7,344 nt of DNA from an uncultured Chloroflexaceae bacterium (GCA_937141995.1 CAKZQX010000416.1:1-7344), one strand, 5' to 3'; shown: positions 1-6,868, counted from the stretch's first letter. Notes: generated by a model from the sequence alone, not told the origin. Program-made: numbers and translations.

Positions 1-1026
1 CAGCAGGGGCATACCCCAGGCGTCCGGTTGCTCCTGCTTCAGCACGCGCCGGCCGGCAGCCAGGGCGACCTCGACCGGATCGCCCTGCGCCAGCGCGGTG
101 GCGAAACCCTGCGCAAAATACGTCATCGCCGTGGAGGTCAGATTTGCGTGAAAGGCAACTGCCGCAGGCAGGCCATGCCGGGTCAGCTCCAGCGCCAGCC
201 GGGGTGCAGTTGCGGTCAGCATACCGGGAGGCGCTCCACTCGGGTGGAGAACGACCAGCGGCGGCGCAGCGGTCTGTGTGAGCAGTTGCGCCAGGCTGGC
301 GGCATCCAACTGCTGCCAGGAGCCGGACAGCGGCTCGTCGGGGGCGACCAGCAGCCGGGGCTGCCCGCTGGGATCGGCTGGATCAACCGAAATCGGGGCA
401 ATCAGGTGCAGCAGATGGGGCCGGTACCGCTGAAGCGCCTGCCGCAGTGCCGTCGCCGAGAGTGCCGGCAAAACTTCATACTGAATGTTGGCGGATGGCC
501 CGGCAGCATCCAGGGCTGCCCGCAGCGCCGGCAGCGTTGCATCTTCAGCGTGGGCGGCGGCCAGCAGCACGCGCATACCTGCCGGGCGGGGAGCGGCAAC
601 CGGGGCGGGGGGAGTTGGCTCAAACCGCTCAGTAACGCGCAGCAGGCCATAGTCATCGTACAGCGCGGGGGACCAGGGCGCGCTGCCGGGGGTGGTCAGC
701 CACTCCCAGGGCAGTGCGGCCAGTTCCGGCGGATCGATCTGCAACAGCAGCCGGAGGGGATTGTTCTGCTCACGGGCGGCGACCAGTTCTTGCAGCAGCA
801 GCTTGCGCACCGCCGGGGTAAAGATCCGGCGGGCCAGGTAGACTCCGAATGCCGCCTCGTCACGCGCAGGGAGTTGCACGCCGGCGTGCAACAGATGAGT
901 GGCACGCGCCAGCAACCGCTCCGGGAAGACCAGTTGCGCGTGAACATCCCCGGCGGCGGCACTGACCCGGAGCGGAAAATCACCCTCCGGTCTGCGCGTA
1001 CCGATATGAATGCGCAAAAACCGCAT
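1..1026 (-). CDS. CHAT-domain protein, active-site degenerate, C-terminus beyond window
   Basis: This open frame runs 342 codons without a stop from ATG at 1026 to the window edge, so the C-terminus is missing. The fold is assigned from CHAT-family landmarks: a PLRLLLQIDPPELAALPWEW block (residues 90-109), a PHLLHL strand (203-208), PPLVVL (255-260), HGLPAAVAF (284-292) and a terminal AWGMPLL (336-342). Active CHAT proteases carry a His in an 'HFxGHG' motif and a Cys in 'LNACxS'. Here these positions read HLIAPI (207-212) and LHPSGA (260-265), so both catalytic residues are gone, and the 342 visible residues contain no cysteine at all. The N-terminal ~85 residues match no domain I recognise. 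GGTGAGG lies just upstream of the ATG as a Shine-Dalgarno sequence. The gene starts 21 bp after the GlmU-like gene and is probably cotranscribed with it. By inference it is a binding or scaffold protein rather than a protease. Missing C-terminal domains could change that reading. Confidence 0.82.
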   Translation of the reverse strand, partial: MRFLRIHIGTRRPEGDFPLRVSAAAGDVHAQLVFPERLLARATHLLHAGVQLPARDEAAFGVYLARRIFTPAVRKLLLQELVAAREQNNPLRLLLQIDPPELAALPWEWLTTPGSAPWSPALYDDYGLLRVTERFEPTPPAPVAAPRPAGMRVLLAAAHAEDATLPALRAALDAAGPSANIQYEVLPALSATALRQALQRYRPHLLHLIAPISVDPADPSGQPRLLVAPDEPLSGSWQQLDAASLAQLLTQTAAPPLVVLHPSGAPPGMLTATAPRLALELTRHGLPAAVAFHANLTSTAMTYFAQGFATALAQGDPVEVALAAGRRVLKQEQPDAWGMPLL

Positions 1027-1047
1027 AAACCTCACCCGGCAGTTGGA

Positions 1048-2424
1048 CTAAGCGGCTTCAAACGACCGGACCGACTCCTCCTCGGCCCGCAGCAGCAGCA
1101 GTTCACCCGTATCCCCGGCATTGACCGGGCGGGGGGCGGGGGGCGAATCCAACCGGCCCCGGCTGGAGCGCGTCATCTGAAAGACTGCCCGTAGCATGGC
1201 TTCATATTCCGGGGAGAGCACCTGCTTCCGGCGCTGCATCACCCGGCGCGCCACATCAATCATGCCGTCAATGCGATATTCCCGAAAGACCTCGCCGCCC
1301 CAGGTAAAGGCGGGAACCGTTTTCGGCGCAACATGCACCCCAAAGATGCTGCTGCCGGTACCGATCATCGTGCCACCATTGAGATGCAGCCCGATGCTCA
1401 GCTTCACATGGTCGGCCAGGAAGCAGCCCAGTTTGAGTTGGCCGCTATTGATCTGGCCCAACCCCTCAATCACTACCCGAATATTGCCATAGGTGTTTTT
1501 CAGGTCACTGTTGGTGGTCATTGCCCCGACATTGACCCACTCGCCCAGCCAGCTATGGCCCAGGAAGCCGTCGTGGTGCTTATTGCTGAAGCCCTGCACC
1601 GTGCTGGCTTCCACCTCACCGCCAATCCGGCAGACCGGGCCGATACTGGTCTCGCCGCGAATCCGTGCGCTGGAGATCAGGCTCTTCGCGCCGATGTAGG
1701 CGGGTCCCTGGATAAAACTGAAAGGCTCGATATGGGCATGCTCGTCAATCATGATCGGGCCGTCGCCGGCATCCAGGACAACGGGGCCATCAAGCCGGGC
1801 CGTTGGCGCGACATAGATATCCTGTCCCCGACGCACACTGATCTGGGCATCCGTATGGTTATAGCGTGGCAGACGGTGCGCCAGCAGGGGCAGATCGCGC
1901 ACAAGTTGTTCCCCGGCCTGCGTAATCAGATCCCAGGGATAGTGCAGCAGCGGTGTGTCAATCTCGATCACGCGGGTAAAGCGCTGCAACTCCGCCAGTG
2001 CCTCGGTCGCCTGCTGCTCACGCAAATAGTAGAACACCGCGCTTGCCAGTGCCGGCGACAGATGTGCCCCCAGCAGCACGCCACTGCTGGTGTAAACCGT
2101 GTTGATCGGCTCGTTATAGAGATCCGGCAGCCAGTCCAGCGCCAGTGCCCGCCCGTTGACCAGGATCAGCGGTTGCCCGTTGCCCAGCACGCGCCCCAGC
2201 ACACCGCCCGGACAGCAGGCTGCCATCAGGTGTGAGCGGCATAACCCGGTCAACATCTGCGATGCCGGATCAACCGTTCCCGTCCGGCCATGCACACCGG
2301 CCAGCAGCGTTGCCACGCGTTCACGCAGGGTGAAACCCCCACAGCGCAGATCGAAGAGTGGACGGGTATAGACCAGCGGACCAAAGTGACGCCAGAATTC
2401 ATCCTCAAATAAGACGAGTGTCAT
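1048..2424 (-). CDS. GlmU-like putative sugar nucleotidyltransferase / acyltransferase (alternative GlmU family)
   Basis: This 458-residue protein resembles the 'alternative bacterial GlmU' family of putative fused sugar-1-phosphate nucleotidyltransferases and acetyltransferases. The N-terminus MTLVLFEDE (1-9) followed by TRPLFDLRCGGFTLRERV (20-37) is typical of that family and replaces the LxxGxGTRM loop of classical GlmU. From about residue 195 there are hexapeptide-type turns of a left-handed beta-helix (IYVAPTARL, AYIGAKSLI, TSIGPV). The block SNKHHDGFLGHSWLGEW (280-296) then NVGAMTTNSDLKNTYGN (298-314) aligns with the acetyltransferase core, placing His284 where E. coli GlmU has catalytic His363. 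The tail (about 425-458) is Pro- then Glu-rich and probably disordered. The ATG at 2424 is chosen because the family begins at this Met; a GTG at 2484 adds 20 unrelated residues. The Shine-Dalgarno sequence is weak and distant (GGGGAG, about 13 nt). The substrate is unknown; UDP-GlcNAc or a related sugar nucleotide is inferred. Confidence 0.85.
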   Translation of the reverse strand: MTLVLFEDEFWRHFGPLVYTRPLFDLRCGGFTLRERVATLLAGVHGRTGTVDPASQMLTGLCRSHLMAACCPGGVLGRVLGNGQPLILVNGRALALDWLPDLYNEPINTVYTSSGVLLGAHLSPALASAVFYYLREQQATEALAELQRFTRVIEIDTPLLHYPWDLITQAGEQLVRDLPLLAHRLPRYNHTDAQISVRRGQDIYVAPTARLDGPVVLDAGDGPIMIDEHAHIEPFSFIQGPAYIGAKSLISSARIRGETSIGPVCRIGGEVEASTVQGFSNKHHDGFLGHSWLGEWVNVGAMTTNSDLKNTYGNIRVVIEGLGQINSGQLKLGCFLADHVKLSIGLHLNGGTMIGTGSSIFGVHVAPKTVPAFTWGGEVFREYRIDGMIDVARRVMQRRKQVLSPEYEAMLRAVFQMTRSSRGRLDSPPAPRPVNAGDTGELLLLRAEEESVRSFEAA

Positions 2425-2450
2425 AGTTGAGATTCTACTCCCCTGCCAGT

Positions 2451-2469
2451 TGGACAACCCCGTTGTCCA
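2451..2469. other. Intercistronic hairpin between the YvcK-like and GlmU-like genes
   Basis: A perfect 8-bp inverted repeat, TGGACAAC / GTTGTCCA, encloses a 3-nt loop. It lies in the 73-bp gap between the YvcK-like stop and the GlmU-like start. No T-run follows it on the minus strand, so it does not look like an intrinsic terminator. It could act as an RNA-processing or stability element that sets the ratio of the two proteins. The structure is read directly; the role is inference. Confidence 0.45.
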
Positions 2470-2497
2470 TCGCGGTACCTTCACGCACTATTATGCA

Positions 2498-3751
2498 CTA
2501 TGCCTGCCGCAGCAAGCTGAGCACAGCCGTCGTCAACTTCTGCGGATCGTGCCGCAACACACGCACGGCCCGGCGCTCACCCGGATTGTTGAGCGAGGCC
2601 GTATATTGTACCACCGAACTCGCCAGGTCAGTTTCAATCACCACACTGCCCTCAACGACCACATACCGCTGCGAGTCGTGCTGTCCGGGCAGAACGGCGG
2701 TCTCCTCATAGGCATCCGGCTCCAGGTAGACCGGAGCCTGGTTCGCCTCGGCATAGAGTTGTGTCACCTCCGGATCGAGGCGCTGTGCATTAACCAGGAC
2801 ATAATCGGGCGTAAAACCGCCATACTGCTTGATCTTGCGAATATGATCGCCGACATGAAAGCCGGTCGTTAATCCAGGCTCGGTCATCAGGTTGCAGATA
2901 AAGATTTTGACGGCCGAACTCTGCTGCACCGCTTCCCGCACCTCCGCGATCAGCAGATTAGGCAGGATACTCTCGAAGAGGCTGCCGGGACCAAGGATAA
3001 TCGCGTCGGCATCACGCAGCGTTTCGGCGGCCAGGCGCGTCAACGGCAGCGAGGTGATCGCCGGTTGCGCGGAGACCGTCCCGCCATCATTGTGCTTGCC
3101 GTTGACCTCGCCGGCAACCAGGTTCGTTTCGGTACCGTCGGGAACCAGCATCAACCGCTCAACATGGCGTTTTGCCAGACGCAGATCGTGGTCAACATGC
3201 ATAATATTGACCTGCGAACCATCATCCAGGACAGCACGCACTTTGGCCGCAACCGGGGTGGGGACCACATAGTAGACATTCTGGAAGCTGAACAGCCCCG
3301 AAGCGCGATAGTAGTACTCGACCGGATCTTGCACCGGCGTAATGCAGGTTAGCCGCTCGACCTGCTCCCCCAGGCTCGCCAGAATCAACATCCCGGCCCC
3401 CCCGGAGAGGACGGCGATGCGGGGTTTCCCGTTGATCCGGCGGTAGCCCAGCACCACTTCATTGTTGGTCGGCTCCTGATCATTGAGGGGAATTATCACC
3501 ATGCTGCCTAGTTGCCACATGCCAAAGGCAAGCACCCCCAGGCCCACCAGGAGAAACAGAATACCGCGCAGCCAGTGGGGCAGAAACTGTAACGTCAGGA
3601 CCGAGAAAAACGCCGGTACAGGTGTGCTTCGGTAGAACCAGATGGCAACATAAGCTGCGCCGAGTGATAGCAAGACAATACCCACAAAGGTTAACGCCAG
3701 TGGGCGTGCCAGATACACAAGTGATGATAATCGTCTGGTAAACATTCGCAT
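2498..3751 (-). CDS. Membrane-anchored YvcK/CofD-like protein (gluconeogenesis factor / GlmR family), divergent
   Basis: This 417-residue protein has two predicted membrane segments (about 17-40 and 62-86) followed by a YvcK/CofD-type Rossmann domain. Family landmarks are RIAVLSGGAG (111-120), GPGSLFESILPNLL (254-267) and FICNLMTEPGLTTGFHVGDH (284-303), close to the family's usual GPGSLYTSILPNLLV and CNLMTQPGET-GF. The usual second motif, VTVADDGGSSGRLR, is not present: the equivalent stretch reads ITPVQDPVEYYYRASG (137-152), and the LPPGDIRNCL block cannot be found. YvcK of Bacillus is soluble, binds UDP-GlcNAc and affects GlmS and cell-wall precursor flux. CofD transfers phospholactate, and its chemistry cannot be assumed here. 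The start at 3751 is preferred over an in-frame ATG at 3817 because AAGGGG lies 6 nt upstream of it and the next residues lead straight into the first membrane segment. Its downstream neighbour, a GlmU-like protein, fits a role in sugar-nucleotide homeostasis at the membrane (inference). Confidence 0.87.
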   Translation of the reverse strand: MRMFTRRLSSLVYLARPLALTFVGIVLLSLGAAYVAIWFYRSTPVPAFFSVLTLQFLPHWLRGILFLLVGLGVLAFGMWQLGSMVIIPLNDQEPTNNEVVLGYRRINGKPRIAVLSGGAGMLILASLGEQVERLTCITPVQDPVEYYYRASGLFSFQNVYYVVPTPVAAKVRAVLDDGSQVNIMHVDHDLRLAKRHVERLMLVPDGTETNLVAGEVNGKHNDGGTVSAQPAITSLPLTRLAAETLRDADAIILGPGSLFESILPNLLIAEVREAVQQSSAVKIFICNLMTEPGLTTGFHVGDHIRKIKQYGGFTPDYVLVNAQRLDPEVTQLYAEANQAPVYLEPDAYEETAVLPGQHDSQRYVVVEGSVVIETDLASSVVQYTASLNNPGERRAVRVLRHDPQKLTTAVLSLLRQA

Positions 3752-3757
3752 ACAGTT

Positions 3758-3763
3758 CCCCTT
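3758..3763 (-). promoter_or_regulatory. Shine-Dalgarno AAGGGG deciding the YvcK-like start
   Basis: AAGGGG read on the minus strand, 6 nt before the ATG at 3751. The alternative in-frame ATG at 3817 has no purine-rich element at a comparable distance. This site is the main reason the shorter protein is annotated. Confidence 0.65.
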
Positions 3764-3855
3764 TTCAGCCGTGCCGGGAAGAGCGACGACACAAGACAGA
3801 GTCAGGAAACGCAGCATCGGCTGTTGTTATGCGCACGAGGATAACAGTGATCAGA

Positions 3856-3898
3856 CTGCCTATGGTGAGGCAGCCCGGCTTGCCGATTTATGGTGAGG
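3856..3898. repeat. Hairpin plus 10-bp direct repeat upstream of the YvcK-like gene
   Basis: The 163-bp gap 3752-3914 holds a perfect 6-bp inverted repeat, CTGCCT (3856-3861) and AGGCAG (3868-3873), with a 6-nt loop. TATGGTGAGG occurs at 3861-3870, overlapping the hairpin, and again at 3889-3898, 28 bp away in the same orientation. No T-run follows, so termination is doubtful. Duplicated 10-mers between two genes could be a regulator-binding pair or simple chance. I saw no convincing -35/-10 pair in the rest of this gap. Confidence 0.4.
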
Positions 3899-3914
3899 GT
3901 AGATGCCAGGCATA

Positions 3915-5093
3915 CTAACTCTTTGTCTCCAGGCGTCCGCGCAACTCGTTCAACATTGCCTGGAGATTCCCGGCGTTGCGCGCGACCAGTTCGGCCATCA
4001 TCAACCCGGCGAGGAGGGCATCCGGGTAGAGCGTGTAATTCCCCAGGATTATTCCACCTTCCGAACTACATCCAACCAGGAGATTATTCTTGCCCGTTGC
4101 GGGCAGCGCAGCAATGCGGGCGGAGGCATCCTCGGCCAGTTCGACCTTGAGGCCCAGTGCATCTTCCCACTCGCTCAGCCCGACGAGCGAGTCGGCAAAG
4201 CGCGATTCAGCCGTGGGCGCGGGGGCAATGACCAGCCCTTTCTGGCGGTACTGGCGTACCAGATAGGCTGCCAGCAGCAGAACAATCTCGATTGGTTCGA
4301 GTTGTTCACCATTCTTGTCAACCACGCCCAACGCCGTACCATCGGCAGACAAAGCCAATCCGAGGTGCGAGTCACTCTCGCGCACCAGCTTGCGCAGCCG
4401 GGTCAGGCCCGTCTCGGCAGGCAGCGGTGTGAGCTTACTAAAGAGCGGGTCGGTTTCGCGGTTGATCTCAATCGCCCGTGTCTGCCCACCTTCGCTAATC
4501 ACTGCCGGGAGGTAGCCGGCGGTGGTGCCATTCATCGGATCGACAAAAATAGTCATGGTTGAACGACGAATAAGGTTCACATCGATATGTTTGCGCAACA
4601 TATCAAGATAGGGAGCGCGGAGATCGTGCGGTTTGCCGCTACCGGCTTTTTGCCCCTGCCCGGCCAGCGGATCATTGACGGGAGAGGGCGGGAAAGGCTG
4701 CGTTTCAACCTCAACTTCGCCGGGATAGAGCGGCAGATCAGCATCCTGTGGTCCCACCAGCACCAACCCATTGTACCAGTAGGGTTGATTACGCGCCGTC
4801 ACCACCAGCGCACAGTTCGCCTGCTGCTGATCCAGGGCGCTCTGAACCGCCGGCATCGGCGCGGGTGCCGCTACCAGCGTGGTCGGTATCCCCTGGAGCG
4901 TCAGGCATTGATGGATATCATGGGCAAAGAGATTGGACATAAAGCGCGTATCGTAGGCGATAAGACAACTCCACCCACGCGCGTGTAGCGCTTCGCCTAG
5001 ATGATATCCTCGTCGTCGCACCTGATCAAGCGTAAAATCAGCAGCGTAGACGCCCTCCCAGGATTTACTAATGAACCTAAAGCGTTCACTCAT
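3915..5093 (-). CDS. Catalytically degenerate phosphohexomutase-fold protein (putative pseudoenzyme)
   Basis: This 392-residue protein follows the alpha-D-phosphohexomutase layout. The N-terminus WEGVYAADFTLDQVRRRGY (12-30) matches 'W-RA-YAEDFT', LIAYDTRFMS (44-53) matches the 'GYDTR' strand, and FVDPMNGTTAGYL (183-195) is the start of domain 2. The chemistry is gone. The active-site loop TASHNPP-YNG reads TARNQPYWYNG (99-109), so Arg101 replaces the phosphoserine. The metal loop DGDGDR reads SADGTA (249-254), keeping one of three Asp. The sugar loop is GCSSEGG (341-347), and domain 4 with the 'RxSNTEP' phosphate-binding loop is absent. The protein ends in a helical segment. AAGGG lies 5 nt before the ATG. 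It is located 196 bp downstream of an intact mutase on the same strand. By inference it is a regulatory or structural paralogue, perhaps a ligand sensor or mutase partner. The frame is intact and family-like throughout, so this is not ordinary pseudogene decay. Confidence 0.85.
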   Translation of the reverse strand: MSERFRFISKSWEGVYAADFTLDQVRRRGYHLGEALHARGWSCLIAYDTRFMSNLFAHDIHQCLTLQGIPTTLVAAPAPMPAVQSALDQQQANCALVVTARNQPYWYNGLVLVGPQDADLPLYPGEVEVETQPFPPSPVNDPLAGQGQKAGSGKPHDLRAPYLDMLRKHIDVNLIRRSTMTIFVDPMNGTTAGYLPAVISEGGQTRAIEINRETDPLFSKLTPLPAETGLTRLRKLVRESDSHLGLALSADGTALGVVDKNGEQLEPIEIVLLLAAYLVRQYRQKGLVIAPAPTAESRFADSLVGLSEWEDALGLKVELAEDASARIAALPATGKNNLLVGCSSEGGIILGNYTLYPDALLAGLMMAELVARNAGNLQAMLNELRGRLETKS

Positions 5094-5289
5094 ACAAGCC
5101 CTTGCACTACCTGAAATAAGCTGCCTGGTTCACTACGTCCAGGCAAATAGTTCAACCACACGCGCTATTCCGTGCGGTTTGAGACAGAAACGATGCGTAA
5201 CACACGGTCAGTAGCGGATCGCTGCCGGTAGAGCAGTGTCTGCTGCGAGAATCACAGATCCATGATGAACAACGTTCAACGTTCAATGT
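5094..5289. other. Intergenic leader with three small inverted repeats
   Basis: This 196-bp gap separates the intact mutase from its degenerate relative. It holds three stem-loops: TGCCTGG/CCAGGCA (5122-5128 and 5139-5145, 10-nt loop), ACCACACG/CGTGCGGT (5155-5162 and 5171-5178, 8-nt loop, extended by one A-T pair, with a G-U pair in minus-strand RNA), and AGCAG/CTGCT (5232-5236 and 5240-5244, 3-nt loop). None has a terminator-like T-run. I found no clear promoter. The hairpins may structure the leader of the downstream mutase-like gene, but no known riboswitch pattern is recognised. Confidence 0.4.
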
Positions 5290-5294
5290 TCAAC
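5274..5294. repeat. Three tandem heptamers GTTCAAC/T across the mutase stop codon
   Basis: GTTCAAC, GTTCAAT and GTTCAAC lie end to end. The last copy overlaps the TGA stop of the mutase gene (5290-5292), so copy-number change here could alter only the final codons or the 3' flank. This is probably a minor slippage repeat; no function is inferred. Confidence 0.6.
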
Positions 5295-6720
5295 CTTCCC
5301 TGCCGGTTGCGCGAAAGTCGGCAATGGTTGCCAGCATCAGATCGCGGATAGCAGAGAGGCGCTCCTCAGTTGCCGCCTCAAAGCGCGTTGTCAATGCAGG
5401 TTCGGTATTGGATGCACGCACCAATCCCCAGCCATCACCAAAATCCACGCGCACACCATCAACATCAACCAGCGGATACTGGTCAATAAATTGTGACCGC
5501 ACATACGCAATGGCCTGGAACTTTGTTGCGTCAGCGAAAGGAATCCGTCCCTCGGGCAGCACCGGTAACACGGGATAGGGTGCCAGGGCCGCCGAGAGCG
5601 TTGGCGCGGCAATTTCCCCACTACCATACAGATGCGCCAGGGCATAGAGCAGATGCGCGCCCGCGAAGGCACCATCATCATAATAGTGACCAGGAAAGGT
5701 TGAAAAGGTATGTCCGCTTAACTCCCCGCCAAGCACCGCGTCTGTTTCGCGCATTTTGGCGGAGATATTGGAATAGCCGGTCTTCCACATCACTGGCGTT
5801 CCGCCCAGGGAACGTATCGCGTCAGGCAGAACGGTACTACATTTTACATCAAAGATCACCGGCCCTTGACGCCGGGCAAGCAAGTAGCGTGCCAGGACAA
5901 TCAGGTAGCGGTCCGCCCAGACAACCGCGCCCTGGTCGTCTACAATGCCGAGCCGGTCGCCATCGCCATCCAGGGCAATCCCCAGATCGGCTTCATGCTG
6001 CCGTACCGTGGCACAGAGATCTTGAAGATTCTCCGCTTTGAGCGGATCGGGATGATGGTGCGGGAAGCGACCATCGGGTTCAATGTAGAGGGGCATAACC
6101 TCAGCGCCCACCGCTTCCAGCGTCCGGAGTGCGACGGGACCGCCGACACCGTTGCCACCGTCCAGCACCACGCGCGGCTTGCGCTCTCCGTTCGCCGCAG
6201 CAATTGCCGGCAGCGACAGCAGACGGGCCACACTCTGAACATAGAGCGTATCAACCGTGACTTGCTCCAGCGTGCCCTGACCCTCGGCAAAATGCCCTGC
6301 ATTGGCAATCTGCTCGATTTCCTGAACTGCCGCGCTGGTGAACGGTTCACCGCCATAGACCGGATGGGAACGGCGGAGTTTTATGCCATTATATTCGGGA
6401 GGATTATGACTTGCCGAGATAACCAGACCGCCATCACTCCGCAGATGCTCAACAGCAAAATACATCAGGGGCGTCGGTACTTCACCAATATCGATTACAT
6501 TAATCCCGGTACGGCGCAGTCCTTCAATACATACCGCCTGGAAGCGGGGTGAACTGAGGCGCGCATCGCGCCCCACAACCAGCGTACGCCCCTCCAGACG
6601 GCGAAAATAGGTGCCGATGGCCTGACCCAGCGTTTGCAGGGTAGCATCCGTCAGGTCAACATCTACCAACCCACGGATGTCGTAGGCACGGAAGATGGCC
6701 GGGTTGACGCGCTCTGCCAT
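5290..6720 (-). CDS. Phosphomannomutase/phosphoglucomutase (ManB/AlgC type)
   Basis: This 476-residue enzyme is expected to interconvert hexose 6-phosphate and hexose 1-phosphate (mannose and/or glucose) through a phosphoserine and a bound bisphosphate, in the cytoplasm. All four signature loops are intact: SASHNPPEYNG (102-112) with catalytic Ser104, the Mg-binding DGDGDR (251-256), the sugar-specificity loop GGELSGH (331-337) and the phosphate-binding RASNTEP (435-441). The N-terminus IFRAYDIRG (9-17) and the RASNTEP form favour PMM/PGM over phosphoglucosamine mutase (GlmM), which usually has SGTEP. Length fits the family. The ATG at 6720 has AGGGAG 6 nt upstream. The product feeds GDP-mannose, UDP-glucose or related activated sugars, which agrees with the nucleotidyltransferase-like gene further down the same strand. 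Which hexose is preferred cannot be read from sequence alone. Confidence 0.95.
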   Translation of the reverse strand: MAERVNPAIFRAYDIRGLVDVDLTDATLQTLGQAIGTYFRRLEGRTLVVGRDARLSSPRFQAVCIEGLRRTGINVIDIGEVPTPLMYFAVEHLRSDGGLVISASHNPPEYNGIKLRRSHPVYGGEPFTSAAVQEIEQIANAGHFAEGQGTLEQVTVDTLYVQSVARLLSLPAIAAANGERKPRVVLDGGNGVGGPVALRTLEAVGAEVMPLYIEPDGRFPHHHPDPLKAENLQDLCATVRQHEADLGIALDGDGDRLGIVDDQGAVVWADRYLIVLARYLLARRQGPVIFDVKCSTVLPDAIRSLGGTPVMWKTGYSNISAKMRETDAVLGGELSGHTFSTFPGHYYDDGAFAGAHLLYALAHLYGSGEIAAPTLSAALAPYPVLPVLPEGRIPFADATKFQAIAYVRSQFIDQYPLVDVDGVRVDFGDGWGLVRASNTEPALTTRFEAATEERLSAIRDLMLATIADFRATGREG

Positions 6721-6839
6721 GGTCTGCTCCCTGCATCATGCGTGGCACGATCATCAGGTGCCCGGACCGCATACCAATGCTTCTCACCTGCGGCATGTCA
6801 CACAACTGCCTGATCGAACCATATAATCGTATAAGCGGT

Positions 6840-6868
6840 ATAGTACAACATTGAGCACAATGGTGCAA
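6840..6868 (-). promoter_or_regulatory. Candidate sigma70-type promoter for the mutase gene
   Basis: On the minus strand, TTGCAC (6868-6863) is followed after 17 nt by TACTAT (6845-6840), within the most AT-rich part of the gap. It would leave a leader of roughly 110 nt before the mutase ATG. The -35 matches the consensus at only three positions and the -10 at four, so this is a plausible reading, not a firm one. A neighbouring TTGTAC...TATATG pair is an alternative. Confidence 0.3.

Noticed and set aside
28..1194. 388-codon plus-strand open frame
   Set aside because: Its product is Gln/Arg/Gly-rich with no family motifs, and it lies opposite the CHAT-domain gene whose motifs are clear. It is a shadow frame.
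1333..2235. 300-codon plus-strand open frame
   Set aside because: Entirely antisense to the GlmU-like gene, with no recognisable domain; GC-rich codon mirroring explains it.
2425..2484. GTG start 20 codons upstream for the GlmU-like protein
   Set aside because: The added residues show no family similarity, would overlap the intercistronic hairpin, and have no Shine-Dalgarno sequence.
3752..3817. ATG start 22 codons upstream for the YvcK-like protein
   Set aside because: No Shine-Dalgarno sequence before it, while the ATG at 3751 has AAGGGG at 6 nt; the extra residues include the codons of that ribosome binding site.
3903..4562. 219-codon plus-strand open frame
   Set aside because: Antisense to the mutase-like gene, low-information composition, no family match.
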